A DNA stretch of 64,000 bases from assembly GCA_036674765.1 (NCBI GenBank), contig JARVKI010000095.1, positions 1-64,000 of the forward strand. The letters are read 5' to 3'. Below the pieces are notes generated by a model that was not told where the DNA came from, ran no database searches, and worked only from the letters and a program-made list of their open reading frames with translations. Shown piece after piece: positions 44,936 to 56,453 of this stretch. The first letter of the stretch is position 1, and every line of letters starts with the position of its first letter. The translations under genes were made by a program, and so were the position numbers. The DNA comes from Seiridium cupressi. Taxonomy: Eukaryota > Ascomycota > Sordariomycetes > Amphisphaeriales > Sporocadaceae.

Positions 44936-45337
44936 ATTGGCGACGTCTCCGCGCAACGATTCGGAATGCGACACGGCGGTATGTTCGCGTGGTGTAAAGA
45001 TGCGACGTCAAGCTGAATAGCATTGAGTAAGCGCATCTGTTGGTGGAGACGGCGCGCCAAGCTTCGGGGCCAAGGATAAGCCTTATCGATAATGGGAGGA
45101 ACCGGATATGGGGTCTTTAAGTGGGACCCAATCCCAGCGGCCACTTGGCAGTTGCATTGGACACAGCGCGACTGGGCGATCTACATAGATGCTGCTTGGA
45201 GCTTACGAGGCACCTGCATTGTACTCCTACAACATCTCGACCTCTGATTCTGCCATTGATCGCCCCGGCTCACACACGACTTGCTCATATTTCACAGAAA
45301 CACCTCTCGGGCAGCAATCAGCACATCAGTTTTCCGT
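44936..45337. promoter_or_regulatory. Shared promoter region, gcn5 and ost5
   Basis: 402 bp between divergent start codons must serve both genes. No TATA box is obvious. Confidence 0.5.
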
Positions 45338-45684
45338 ATGGATCCCTCTCTTGTCGCCCAGTGGGATGCACCAGGCAGCCCGTTCCTCCCCACAGTCGGC
45401 AAAGGCACCCAATTTCTGGTCGGCTTCAGTCTCCTGCTCTTCGGCCTCACTCTGTTCGGTGGCTTCGCACTGAGTGAGTCGCCAAGCTATGTTCGAGGTG
45501 CTCCCAGCTAACATCAGGCCTCCAGACCGATCCCTCATCAACATTCCCATAATTGGTGTACCTGCTTCGTTGGCTTTAGCGTATGTCTCCCAATATTCAC
45601 CTGGCCGCACGTTTCGGGCACTCTCTTACCAATTGCAGGGTCGGTACGGTCTACATGTTCTGCGCGGTTGGAGTCTACGTTTAG
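45338..45684 (+). CDS. OST5: Oligosaccharyltransferase subunit Ost5 (TMEM258 type)
   Basis: Small ER-membrane subunit of the N-glycosylation transferase. Exons 45338-45473, 45526-45580 and 45639-45684; 78 aa, the usual size (human TMEM258 is 79). After MDPSLVAQWDAPGSPFLPTV there are two membrane spans: FLVGFSLLLFGLTLFGGFAL, and the pair of C-terminal exons giving IPIIGVPASLALAVGTVYMF followed by CAVGVYV, where the Gly-x-Tyr-Val end matches TMEM258. All three splices keep frame; a CTAAC branch point lies about 15 nt before the first acceptor. No single open frame covers it, so it is easily missed. rad1 starts 170 bp downstream on the same strand. Confidence 0.88.
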
Positions 45685-45854
45685 ACGCACAAGAGATACC
45701 TACGACGGCCCCGCGAACCTGAGAGAGATCCAGGCCTGTAACATAGATGAAATAAGGCGCACAAAAGTTCCACATTGATCTACAACGTTATTTTAGCTGT
45801 CTACAAGCCTCTGATTCCAGGCATTGTTCTGTTTCACAAACACACATCTGCATC

Positions 45855-46898
45855 ATGGCGTCCACTATTGGACCGGTTCCCTCCCAACAACCGCTCTTCC
45901 GAGCCATAACCAGCTCGACAAGACAGATATACCAGCTGTTGAAGTGCATTAGTTTCACCACCAAAGTTCATGTTCAGATCACTCAGGACGGCATCAGATT
46001 TGCAGCTGACCATTCTAGAGTGATGCAAGGTAGGATTCCTGCGTTGCTTACGTTGCTTGCGTTGCTTGTACATGACAGTTGATTAATGACTGGATATCCA
46101 GGTGTCGCATTTCTGGATAAGGCACTATTCACCAAGTATACCCTGTCGCTACCGGACAACGAGGATGCTGCTCTTCCACAATTTCAGATCAACCTCGCCG
46201 CCTTCCTAGAAGCACTGCAGATTTTTGGCGCCGCAGATGTAGCCGCAAAGCAGGCCAAAGCTGACGCAGAGCCATATCGAAGTAACTTGAGAAACTACCG
46301 CCCGGATGCTTTCAATCACCAGACCTTGGGTATGCAAGGGACATGCTCGTTCCTGTACGAGGAAGACGGGTCGCCCTTGAGTATCATCATGGAGGAAACG
46401 GGTGTCAAGACCCAATGCAACATGATCACTTATACACCGGATCAGCCCGATGACATCCCTTTTGACCGCGATGATTTAACCTTCAAGATCATCATGCAAG
46501 CCAGATGGCTGCTAGATGGACTTTCTGAACTGGCCCCCATGTCACCCACTCGGGTCAACATCACCGCCTCGCCAAACGCCCCTTATTTGAGCCTTACTAG
46601 CAGTGGCTCCTTGGGTAGTGCAAGTGTCGACTTCTCAGGCGGGCGAGATCTCCTCGAGACTTTCTCCGTTCGGGAGAAATGGGTACAGGGTTTCAAGTTT
46701 GATCTGATCAAGTCGGCTAGCGAGGCTATGCGTATAGCAAGCAAGGTCAGTTTTCGGGGTGACGGTCAGGGGGTTTTGAGCTTGCAATTCATGGTGGAAG
46801 TGGAAGGCGGTGCCGTCAGTTTCCTAGACTTTCGGTTCGTTCCTTACGCGGATAATTCAATGGAAGACGATGAGGATACTGGCTCTGATGGGAATTAG
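45855..46898 (+). CDS. RAD1: Checkpoint clamp subunit Rad1 (9-1-1 complex)
   Basis: PCNA-like subunit of the Rad9-Rad1-Hus1 clamp, loaded at DNA damage to activate the ATR-type checkpoint. Exons 45855-46029 and 46102-46898; 323 aa. The joined start reads IYQLLKCISFTTKVHVQITQDGIRFAADHSRVMQGVAFLDKALF, which matches the first PCNA fold of the family (quoted by segments: QLLKCISFTTKVHVQIT and RVMQGVAFLDKALF). Later segments are GTCSFLYEEDGSPLSIIMEE, the linker, and a second PCNA fold ending VSFLDFRFVPYAD before an acidic tail (EDDEDTGSDGN). The 72-bp intron contains three 9-bp repeats. The symbol follows fission yeast and human; budding yeast uses RAD17. Confidence 0.93.
46039..46067 (+). repeat. 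9-bp tandem repeat inside the rad1 intron
   Basis: Three near-identical copies: gcgttgctt, acgttgctt and gcgttgctt. They occupy more than a third of the 72-bp intron. Confidence 0.8.
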
Positions 46899-49214
46899 CT
46901 TGAGTGGAGTGCGCGTGTCCAGTAGGTGGAGGATTTGTCATTCGATTCCTTGTGTGCTAGTTAATGCATAGTCAGCAGCCAGTTCGGAACCGGAAGAGCT
47001 TTATGTTGACAGCATATCCGTGATGCCCAGCTGAAGTGAAGGTATAGGTCGATCGTTGTGCAACACAATCATCAGATCGGAATGCCAACTGGCCGTCCCC
47101 GTTCGTTCGAGATGCGCCCGGAGCTAAAATATCTACCATACTTGTCTTCAACTTTATTCTGGCGGTTGAAGACATGACTGAGCCCTTACTAACGACTGCT
47201 GTACGACATCACTTCAGACATGGCAGAAGCTTATTTGGAAAGGCCTGGCTTTGTGCTCAAAAGCCACAGCAGCTGTACGCGCGGCGTGCGGGCATTCATA
47301 ATCTTTTAGGTTCGCGTTGGCTCCCCTTATCACTCGATCCTCACCCCGTTGCGAGTAATGAAGCCATCGTCTAAGATGTTTGTCGTGATGGCCACCTTGT
47401 CTTCTTGGGATAACGAGATTGACAGGTTATGGTAACAACTCCTATTAGCCTTCAGCGCGCACAATCCATCAACAAGCGTTCTCTGGCACATGGCGGAACC
47501 TCGAAGTGCTTGCTTCGCCTGCCTGGACGGTGCTTACGGAGAATACCACTATCTTTGCCGCAGATGACCTACAGGTGGGCAACAGCTAAGTTGCTATTTT
47601 GCATTCAATGCAAATATTTATTGTCTCTGCTTGGTAAGACTGTCTCCGTCGAGAGCTAGAGCTTGGCGGCCCGCCGCTACTTCGTGGCTATGAACCTACA
47701 AGCTCAAAGTTGCTGATTTGTAAGAGAAGAGTAAACTGCGCCAGAACTCTATTTCAGATTCACTACAGCAGCTGTGAGACGCGGCGTTTTACGTCCGAAG
47801 CGAACACATCAATAACGATGGGAATTGAGTTATAACGCAAACGCGCCTATTGATCGCAGAAACTCGTAGCGTCTGCCGCCGGCCTGTCTGCTTGTGAGAC
47901 TCTTGCGGAAAGTTTATACCAGCCGTATTGTGGAGCATACAATGTATACCGTTGCACTACCCACCAACGGGAGGCTAGATGATCTGCAAATTGACAGTTC
48001 GCATGGCCGTTGACGAGCCCTTGAGGTCTGATCCTGGTATCGAGATGGTCCTGATAGTTGGATCATATTCAACGACGATGGTTAGTTCAATCGACTTGCC
48101 TGCGGTCGGGACCCGGGTGTACAAATATTTACCTACAGATCTCCTTGCAAGTGGTGATTATATGACAGATAAAAGTTTCAGACGTTGGCAGACGCAACGT
48201 TCAATGATTGTGACGTTTGTCTCGATTGCAGGCGCCTTCGCACAAGAGTGTGAACACTGACAACCTGAATACACTTTGAGCTACCAGACAACTATCAAGA
48301 TGGGCGTAGGCGAGTGGCAGATGCCCTTGTCCAGAGCTCCTTTGGGGCCAGAGCCCCGGAATCTTTGCGCCCCCAAAGCTAGATGCGATGCAGCTATGCC
48401 TTTTCGGACGAACTGTCAGACACATGGCAGCTGGAGATCTCCAGCTCTCAGCGCGTTTGGCCGCGCCTGGGCCAGCCACACAATCGCCGGATCAGGCCTA
48501 GACAGATGGAGCTGTTCATGCGCTACCATACCCAGAACCAAGGAGAGGGCAGAATTGGCGAGCAGCCATCTTTAGTCACCATGCACTATGCAAGCCACTC
48601 GCGAGGCTATTCGTGGGGCCAGAGCACGCTACGTAGAGACTGCCACCGAGACCTGTCAAAGATTAGTCTTATGCGACAGCCCCTAAAGGAGGCACGCCCA
48701 AACCCGTGCTTTGTTCATTTGAAGTTAGCAGCACGCAGTCCACGACAGCTGATGCCACCCACGCGGCTGAAGCGTCCTAGTGTCATATTGCCAGTGTACA
48801 TACCTGTAAACTATATCGGCCGCTAACACCCTCCAGAGGCTTATTGCGGCTACTGCATTGTACGTTAGGCTGAACTTGAAAGCCTCAGTGATCGAGTTTA
48901 CGGCCATCTTTGGTCAACTCGACGGCCAGCGACTGGATCCATGAATGAAGCCCGAGCTTCTGTTGGTAGTTTGCATGCAAGTTGTGCGTGGGTAAGGGGA
49001 GGGGCCAGCCATCGTAGCGCCATGGATAGAAAGCTGCTTTGTTAACTGAAAATCTGGATATATAACATTATCTGCCGTCCCTTGCAGTTGTGGCTTTTTC
49101 CTGCATTACAACAGCAAACAAAACAAACAGTCAACCTTGTCTACAGTCAAAAGTCCACAAGCATCACCACAAACCTACCACTCCAACGACCAAGCCAAAC
49201 CCACAACAGCTAAG
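46899..49214. other. Intergenic, no supported gene
   Basis: About 2.3 kb. Open frames (largest 48,383-48,826 plus) lack recognisable features. The last 160 bp hold the TATA box and an A/C-rich leader of the next gene. Confidence 0.55.
49058..49065 (+). promoter_or_regulatory. TATA box of the second 75-aa gene
   Basis: ATATATAA lies about 150 bp before ATG 49215. The intervening leader is rich in A and C with few G, as in many strongly expressed fungal mRNAs. Confidence 0.55.
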
Positions 49215-49442
49215 ATGGCTCGCATTCCCACCACCGTCACCACCTTCCACTCCAAGGAGGCTCAGGGCAAGGCCGTCAGCAAGCTCCGATTCTTCGTCTC
49301 CGGCTTCAAGAAGCAGCCCGTCCAAACTCAGGTCGAGGAGGCCCCCGTCAAGAAGTACGTCCACGTGCCTACCGAGGCAGCAGCCGGCTTCCTGAGGACC
49401 GCTACGCCTCACCACATGAAGGTGGCCAACGAGATCCTATAA
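49215..49442 (+). CDS. Small basic hypothetical protein, 75 aa
   Basis: Single exon from ATG 49215 (gctaagATGgct). The frame is also open upstream to 49,137, but the inner ATG follows the A/C-rich leader and has the better context. Codon use is strongly C-ending (ACC, GTC, AAG, CTC), as in highly expressed fungal genes and unlike the surrounding noncoding DNA. The product is Lys-rich, with KLRFFVSGFKKQP and a Val/Pro/Glu middle, and has no signal peptide or membrane span. No family was recognised with confidence. It is the same length as the 2388-2615 protein but not similar to it. Confidence 0.68.
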   Translation: MARIPTTVTTFHSKEAQGKAVSKLRFFVSGFKKQPVQTQVEEAPVKKYVHVPTEAAAGFLRTATPHHMKVANEIL

Positions 49443-52400
49443 AAATATGAGGAAATGACCATGAGATTCGAATCATACACAGCACGCCGTGGCCTCATCG
49501 GCTCCGGGCGAAAGCCCACACGGCAAGCATTGGGAGGCTCTCAAGCGAGCCGAGCCGGCCATGCTGCCAAGAATATAGAAGGATGAGCGGCGTGCCGCAT
49601 TCCCTTCGAACAGAGCAGCTTCGGGTCTCATCCCAGCCATTCTGGCCTCGGAGTTACACCAAACTCGAGCTGCAGAGGACAGTGGCTATGCCTTCACGAA
49701 ACCATGGCGGACTGTCTATGGTTCATCAGGGACCAGGAGGGATAGGCATAGCATGCCGAGGACAGGAAGACTTGCAGCACCATAAGTGGATGCGCAGAAA
49801 CCACAGTTTTTACAACCTTTTTTTTTCTTCTTCTTTCTATGTGATAGAATCTCCCTTAGTGTGAATTCAAACATACATATGATCATCACAACATCATTGG
49901 CCCTGTTCTCTCTAATTTGACACTTCGGCGTGAAGACCATCTGATGAATGCACTCCCATCATCCCGCCTTTTTCTCTTCCACTCACTCCGCTGGCCGAGC
50001 CTTGCTCCCTGATGCCCATGTGCTAATTTTATGGAGGTGGGGACGCTATAATGCTTTTCAGCCAGCCTTACAAACAAACGCATAATGAGCGTCTCCTCCG
50101 GCCCCACCCTTTTGTGGATTTACATTGCTGTGGCGCAGAGTCATGTGAACCGACAACTCTCGAGTGCAAATTAACCATATAACCAGGCGATCCATGCTTA
50201 ATTACGTGTATGGAATAAGCCTTCTTCTCCCTTGGGCCCTTTGATTTTTTTCTTCTTTTTTTCGCCCCCCTCCCATCCCTCTCTCTTTCTCCTTATCGGT
50301 CTGAGGACCAGACGGGTTCAGGTGACAAGCTTGGAGCATGGCAGAGATTTGAACGTTTTCTTCTGTGGAGCAGTGTCTCGATGAGGCTATCTATTTACCT
50401 AGACTAATTCGGGTCCTGCATGGGTTGTGTTCTAGAGCCCACGCGTTAAGTAATTAGCTGGCTGCTGGGTACTCGTCTGCTTGCTAGTCAACTTTGCTTT
50501 TCCGACCCAGCATTTATATGCTTGCCATTGGACTGCGTAAGGTACCTACCTAGGTAAACAATTCAGCTTCTGATCGTGTAGTCTCGTCATGGTTCGGCTG
50601 TTAAAACTTGGATGTCTATAGAATTGAGCATCTTCGTTCTACGTTGAGCAGAATACGGGACATACAAAGTCGTCCTCTGCGGTTCATGGCACAAATCTCC
50701 ACTGGTTGTCATTGCGATTTGATCCTTCTTTGAGGCTCGCGCTTCGCCAGGAGAGTGGCAATTAGCGGCGATGCTATGGAAACTATAATTGCCGGAGAAG
50801 ACCAGAAGCAGAAGCGAACAATAGTCGGTCTATTTCCCCGCTGAAGGCTCAACCCAATACGGAAACCTTAGCCTTTGTGCTTAAGTCGAGGCTGTATGCA
50901 ATCTACTCGGCATACCCGCTTGCACCCACGCAGTAGGTTAGTCATATCCGCGAGGTTATGCGCAGGACTTGGCCGAGAACACGTCGCCGGCATCTAGGCA
51001 GGGCGAGGCCACCGTCGGGGAATCGGCGATCAACTACCTACTGCCATTGGATATTATGCTTTGCTTTTGTTCTGATTTTGTCCTGTCGACTGAGGACTGT
51101 CTCGGAGAAGATTGGGGCCACGACTCGGCGCGAAGTAGCCGGCTGCTGGCTAAGGGCCTCTTTCTTGGAGCCTAGATGTACCAGTTGACGCTCCCCGCGG
51201 ACTAGACTAGTGCCAGGTTGTCAATGTTAATGTACATTAAGTCAATAGTCAACACATTCCGTGGTCGGCATGCGGTTTACCATCGGAATCATGATGGATG
51301 CAATAACCCTCTTTCCACTCGCGAATCCCGTCATCCAGCTCCCCGCGACCATGCTCGTTCCTTGCTGACTATTGCAATAAGTCCTGCTCTTACTCTATTG
51401 GGGTGGCACTGAATGAACCAAATTGGCCCTCGCGGCTGCATCCCACCCTCCATTTCGGGGCGGAAAATAGGGCTACTTGCACTGAGGCAGGGGGGCCGGG
51501 GCTGACAGCAGAACAGTAAACCCGGCCTACATCAGCGTTACACGGTCTCCTCTTATGAACCCCGCCATTCCTTAATTGTCTTCCGGGTCTACCACTTTCT
51601 TGTTTGCAAGTGTGGTCCTGCCCTGCCCGAGACAATGGAATAGCGAGGCCTGCACCCGTCTCAAAATGGTTGCTGCTGCACTTTGCAACGTCATCTGTGG
51701 CCCACGTGGTGCTTTGGCCCTACGGCTAGGGGACGCGAAAATTCAAAGGTAGTGCATCAAACCGCGCGGATCCCCATGATTCGTCACGGCCATTAGATGA
51801 AAAGAAACCCTGGATGTTGTACCTCATCACGATTTCTCGTGTTTGGTACACAAGCCTACCTGGTAGGTCTTCGACATGCACGGCACGGGTGAATATTTCG
51901 GCTTTCTGGGGCCATTCAGCATTGTGAATGGCTACTGCTGCGTTTCGCCGACAATGAGGTCGTTACCCAGCCAAGTCACTAGCCATATGCGCGTATGCGA
52001 AATCCCATGTCTGTGCCCCAAAGCTAGCTGTCGACTCGACTGGTGCATATCCCAAAGCACAGCATGTTCACAGACTGGCAACCTAGATACTCGTTGAGGG
52101 TTTCATCGGCCCTACCAGCAGTTCCAGGCTCAGCCCAGCGAAGAAGGAAAAAAACAAGAATTGCGGCTCGAAATCCGCAATACCCATCCATCAAACCCGA
52201 CGTCAATCATCAAAACATGTCTCTGCAGGGTATTGCTGGGTTGGCAACCCGACTTACAGGGTTATATGCGGGAGGAATGGTATATCTTTTAGTAAAATGG
52301 GCCAATGAAAAGATTGGAACCGCGGCCCCCCTTGCTCCAATACCGCACGACCTTTCTCGTGTAAGATGCTCAAGTTGTCGTCAGCTAGCCCTACGAATGA

Positions 52401-52649
52401 TCGAGATGCTCAGTGGATAGCCCGAGCCTACAGATCCTTGACTTCCTGTCCTACCTCTATCCAGTGGCATGGACAGTCTCGCAGACTGATCATGTATTTA
52501 CCAGCAGGCTCCCCTCTCCGGCGTAGCTTGTCCTACTGAATGTCATCGGCACACTTTCTCATATACGCAGGGCGATTGCTGACTAGTAAACCTGGCTGCG
52601 TTTGCCTCGTCGGCCCCCTTACTTGAGGATCGACCATTACGGCGCCACC
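49443..52649. other. Long intergenic region
   Basis: About 3.2 kb with no supported gene. It contains a 14-bp perfect palindrome (ttaatgtacattaa, 51,227-51,240), T/C-rich tracts near 49,810-49,840 and 50,240-50,290, and a 67-codon frame at 52,217-52,420 with one weak hydrophobic stretch. It is likely to include a long regulatory region for the downstream gene. Confidence 0.5.
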
Positions 52650-54881
52650 ATGTCGATGTACGGATTTAGTATCAGAGGGTTCATTTCCTCGAGGCGTGCG
52701 CGATCATCAGATGAATCCGAGGACTCTGACAGCGATGAAAGCACACATTCAAGGAATGCATTTTCCACAGGAATGCGGGAAGAATCTTGGCTTACCACAC
52801 AGCGCCCCCAAAGCAGAAAACGGCCGCGGACCCCAATTTTCAGCAGCACGCAGAGCTTTCTACATAATGTCTCAAGTCTTTTGCTTCCGCTTCCAGATGC
52901 CAAGCGGCAGTCGTCTTCCGCTAGCTCACTGTGCAGTTGCGAGAAACACGGGTCTCCCAGGATCGCCGGAAGAAGGAGGTCGAGTCTTTGTTCACTCGGC
53001 TCAAGAGACGACGGTGATGATCTGTCGCCACAGGTCTCGAGTGCTACTAGCGCCGAGAGTGACGAAGCCTTGCCGTTGCCCAAGGACAAGGAAGCACGCC
53101 CTGTTCCCAGCAATACACAATCAGTTCTCCCGAGGTTGGAATCGGATTCAAGGGGACCGTTGTTGTTGGATCCCAGGGACAAAGGAGACACAAGCCGCTC
53201 AGATTGTGTCGGCAGCGCCACTTCAGCACATCTATCGGAGAGCGTCAAGTCACTAATTGAGGAAGCCGACAAGGCCTTCGAAATCGTGGGCAGCACTCTC
53301 CGTGAGACGGATACGGCCTGCACATCATTCAATGAAACACCAAGATTACTCCCCTCGAATGACATCACGCGACCGACAAGGCGAGCATCAGTGGGAGCAA
53401 AACAGAAGAAGAAACGTCGTTCCCGCCTAGCACCAACTACACTATCGCCCGCCGGTTCTGTGAAAGAAGTCAAGAGGAAGAAATCTAACAGACGGAGACA
53501 GATGAAGGCACAACGGAAATCTCTGGGCGCAAGAAACGCGACCAGGAATAACTCAAAATGGACCGAAAATGTGTCAGATTTGCTGAGCGGGAAATTATTC
53601 CACAAGATCGAGGCCGATGAGATGTTGACGCCGGCACAAATCGAGGCTTACAAACTGCGGAGACTGTCGAGGCTCCAGCTGGAGGAGACAGCAGTAAATG
53701 ACCCACCACTGACCCTCGATACTGAGACTGTCGACACGCCAGTCGAGCCCTTTCACATGGATGATCTCCCTTCGAGGATAGGATCATCGGGCGTGAAACT
53801 CACAGCGGGCACACCAGTCGATGAGAGGCCTGACCCAAAGCTCTTTGAAGAAGCACTAACGATAGACTTCTCGGTTCAACGAAGCAACAATGATGACGAA
53901 TTATTCTTGGGCGAGACACCAGGGGTTGTCAAGGATGGAGCCTCCGAGATTGTCAAGGAAGAATCTCTAGCAATCGACGACCCACCCCTGGATCAACAGA
54001 TCCCCATGAAGAGCCCAAGTCGGTACATGTTCCGGAAGATCCCTGAACTGCCGACAATATCGGAGAGCAATGTCCACATTGACGAGCTTTTTATTTCACA
54101 AGACCTCGAGAAAGCACGCAACGACCAGGCCAACGCGGAATACATCTTCCTCCCCTCGACACCATATACCATGACCGCGCCACTATATCGACACGGGCCC
54201 ATCCGCATCGCAAAGGCGGATGTTCGCCCAGATCCTAAACTAGGCGCCGACGACGGCCTAGATTGGACAGCATTTCAGATGGCAATTCTTGGCGGAGCAG
54301 GGGATTACTTCAATGACGGCGAGCATATAATACGCCGCCATGAAGCTGAAGATATCAAGACTCTATGTGACTGGTGGGATGACTGGGGATTTAGTGGCTA
54401 TGGTGACCTTGTTACCCGGGACGACCAATCTCCACGGACTTCTGCTAGCACCGTATCAGGAGATAAGGGCGCAAGCTCGAAAGGCCACGATGTACACACA
54501 TACCACGACATCCGACGCGACAACCCGTACAGTGCGCGGCACCGATGGAAAACCCTACGACGCAAGGCCGCTTCGGAGGGTCGGAAGCTTGATCTTCATC
54601 TGGACAGGGACGACGGTGGTCAGGATGAGACACTGTACGGCGGCGGAAAAGTCAAGAAATGGAGTGCCGATGAGCACGCCAGCCAGCTCAAGGCGCGTGC
54701 GAGCATGATCAGTATGCCACAGAGCCCAATGTTGGATTTGCAAGCTGTCACTAGTGACGATGGGGACGTGGAGTATGTGCCCATGGGATATAATTTGAGT
54801 CACGACCTCGGTGATTTCTTAACCTGGGAGACGGAGAATGTGTACTCGGACACCGGATTATATGATGGGGGCGTTATATGA
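52650..54881 (+). CDS. Unknown 743-aa protein, likely nuclear
   Basis: Single exon. ATG 52650 has a Kozak-like context (gccaccATG) and is the first true ATG; a TTG-started extension is ignored. Residues 1-245 are Ser/Asp/Glu-rich and look disordered. Residues ~245-300 are highly basic, with KQKKKRRSR and KRKKSNRRRQMKAQRK, good bipartite nuclear signals. A helical stretch follows (~306-347: VSDLLSGKLFHKIEADE and EAYKLRRLSRLQLEE). A conserved-looking block lies near 534-583, with GLDWTAFQMAILGGAGDYF and LCDWWDDWGFSGYGDL. The C terminus is acidic. No enzymatic domain, signal peptide or membrane span is seen. Function unknown. Confidence 0.83.
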   Translation: MSMYGFSIRGFISSRRARSSDESEDSDSDESTHSRNAFSTGMREESWLTTQRPQSRKRPRTPIFSSTQSFLHNVSSLLLPLPDAKRQSSSASSLCSCEKHGSPRIAGRRRSSLCSLGSRDDGDDLSPQVSSATSAESDEALPLPKDKEARPVPSNTQSVLPRLESDSRGPLLLDPRDKGDTSRSDCVGSATSAHLSESVKSLIEEADKAFEIVGSTLRETDTACTSFNETPRLLPSNDITRPTRRASVGAKQKKKRRSRLAPTTLSPAGSVKEVKRKKSNRRRQMKAQRKSLGARNATRNNSKWTENVSDLLSGKLFHKIEADEMLTPAQIEAYKLRRLSRLQLEETAVNDPPLTLDTETVDTPVEPFHMDDLPSRIGSSGVKLTAGTPVDERPDPKLFEEALTIDFSVQRSNNDDELFLGETPGVVKDGASEIVKEESLAIDDPPLDQQIPMKSPSRYMFRKIPELPTISESNVHIDELFISQDLEKARNDQANAEYIFLPSTPYTMTAPLYRHGPIRIAKADVRPDPKLGADDGLDWTAFQMAILGGAGDYFNDGEHIIRRHEAEDIKTLCDWWDDWGFSGYGDLVTRDDQSPRTSASTVSGDKGASSKGHDVHTYHDIRRDNPYSARHRWKTLRRKAASEGRKLDLHLDRDDGGQDETLYGGGKVKKWSADEHASQLKARASMISMPQSPMLDLQAVTSDDGDVEYVPMGYNLSHDLGDFLTWETENVYSDTGLYDGGVI

Positions 54882-55497
54882 GAGACCTGACGATTCATAA
54901 GAGCGGGGAGAGTAACGTGGATTGGACTGGATCACAGGAAACCATTGTTTTAAGAGAATGGTTCGATCCACCGACTGCGTAGCGTTTTGATATTTAGATA
55001 CCCGTAATTTCCTATGTCAAGCCTTGGGGGTAACAGTTGGTCTTCTACCAATCCAGGTACACAGAGGATGTTCAGAGCTAGCCACGCAGTTACCGTCTTT
55101 GTGCCCAATCAAACTTTTAACATATAAAAGACACGCATGCTACGGTGTTCCATACGACAAACATTATGGTTAAGACTACAATGATTTTCACTGGCTATGT
55201 AGCGTATTATCTCTCAAATAGCTGGTTTCAAAAATGGAAGTCATCCAGCAGGCTCACCCCAAGTGTAATCACATGAACGACAAGAAGAAGAAGACGCAGA
55301 CGAGCGTTGTGGGTGTATCTACCAATGGGTTCCAGATATTGGGCAGAACCCCTTTCTTATCACAGGCTATTGCATATAAGTTTAGGTTCTTGCTGGAATC
55401 TGGTTCATCTCTAGCTGTTCCCTGGCGTAAATTGAGGCACAATGCTCCTTGTCGGGCTGGCTCTCCATCGCCGTAGTTGATGTTTCCCAGCTCGAAT
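54882..55497. other. Intergenic between convergent genes
   Basis: About 0.6 kb of 3' flanks. A ggttcgatcc word at 54,959-54,968 resembles a tRNA T-loop, but no tRNA surrounds it. Confidence 0.6.
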
Positions 55498-56453
55498 CTA
55501 ACCCCCGTTCACCCGCTGGTCAGTAGTCTTATACTCGTACACAACACATCCTACTGTGATATTCCCGCCAATACCATCGTTCTGCAAGCCTATCTACATG
55601 TTAGTAAATACAGTCATAATGCCAAACCAAGCACAAACTCACACTGCGTGTAATCGTCCCACAACAAACTGGTGCAGTTCACGTCCTGCCGCCCCTCAGT
55701 CGGGAAGTTGAAATCTGTGTCCATGGATCTCTGATAGCACCCTTGTTGCCAATATACCTGGAACACGTACGGAACCCAGTTAATATCCAACTGTTTGTTG
55801 AGAAGCCATGTCGAGTTGTCAGCAGCCTTGACTCTTGGTCGGTCCGGTTTGCATATGTCCTTGCGGATCAATCGGTTTAACACCCAGTCTTGAACTTTCA
55901 TATGATGCGTGCCAAAGAAATTCAATGCGTAGCAACGTCTCTCATTGATACTATCCGCCGGAGGTGCGATGTAATACGTGTAAAGCCCACAGCCAGAGCC
56001 AGACGAGCCTCGGTATGCCATGAGACTGCCCGCAGGACCACTGTGGCCACAGCTTGAGGCGAAAGCCGCGAAGGTCTCCAAGCACGTAGAGTGGCTTACA
56101 CACGGGACGCCTTTGGTGGTTGGGTTGTAAGCGAGGTCGATGCTATACAGGGAGTAAGGCGATGCGGAGGAATCCTCGGCATTTGTACCGGCGGCGGCGA
56201 ACGCTCGGCTTCGTGGCAGGGTATCTGATATCAGGTCGCCGGCGATGCTGACCGTCCAGGATACCGGCTGATGTCCATGAAATTTGCTCACCTGGTTGCA
56301 GAACTGGGTGTAGACATTGGCGGATACTCCCGAGAAGACATCGATTGGGAGATTGGAAGTATACTCAGTGTAGCATGTTGGAGGATCGGCCCCAGTGACT
56401 AAGACGAAAGCAGCGACGGTGAATAAAAGGACTGCAGATAATGTGTAATCCAT
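55498..56453 (-). CDS. Secreted cysteine-rich protein, 300 aa
   Basis: Exons 56453-55643 and 55589-55498, with a 53-bp intron (donor GTGAGT, branch ACTAAC, acceptor ATAG). Residues 1-21 are a signal peptide ending VTG/ADPP. The mature part has 12 cysteines, an even number that fits six disulfides; the 11th codon (TGC) is created at the splice junction. The second exon reads LQNDGIGGNITVGCVVYEYKTT, carrying the 12th cysteine and an N-glycosylation site; an unspliced reading ends EFVLGLAL instead. Tyr and Trp are frequent. No membrane span or GPI signal, so probably released or wall-bound. No family was identified, and an effector-like role would be speculation. Confidence 0.82.

Noticed and set aside
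48383..48826. 147-codon open frame between rad1 and the small-protein gene
   Set aside because: ATG start but no domain, signal, codon bias or conserved-looking segment; likely chance.
52217..52420. 67-codon frame starting MSLQGIAGLATRL
   Set aside because: One weak hydrophobic stretch only; could not be spliced to the downstream gene and has no other support.
54957..54970. tRNA T-loop-like word ggttcgatcc
   Set aside because: No acceptor stem, D-arm or anticodon arm could be folded around it.
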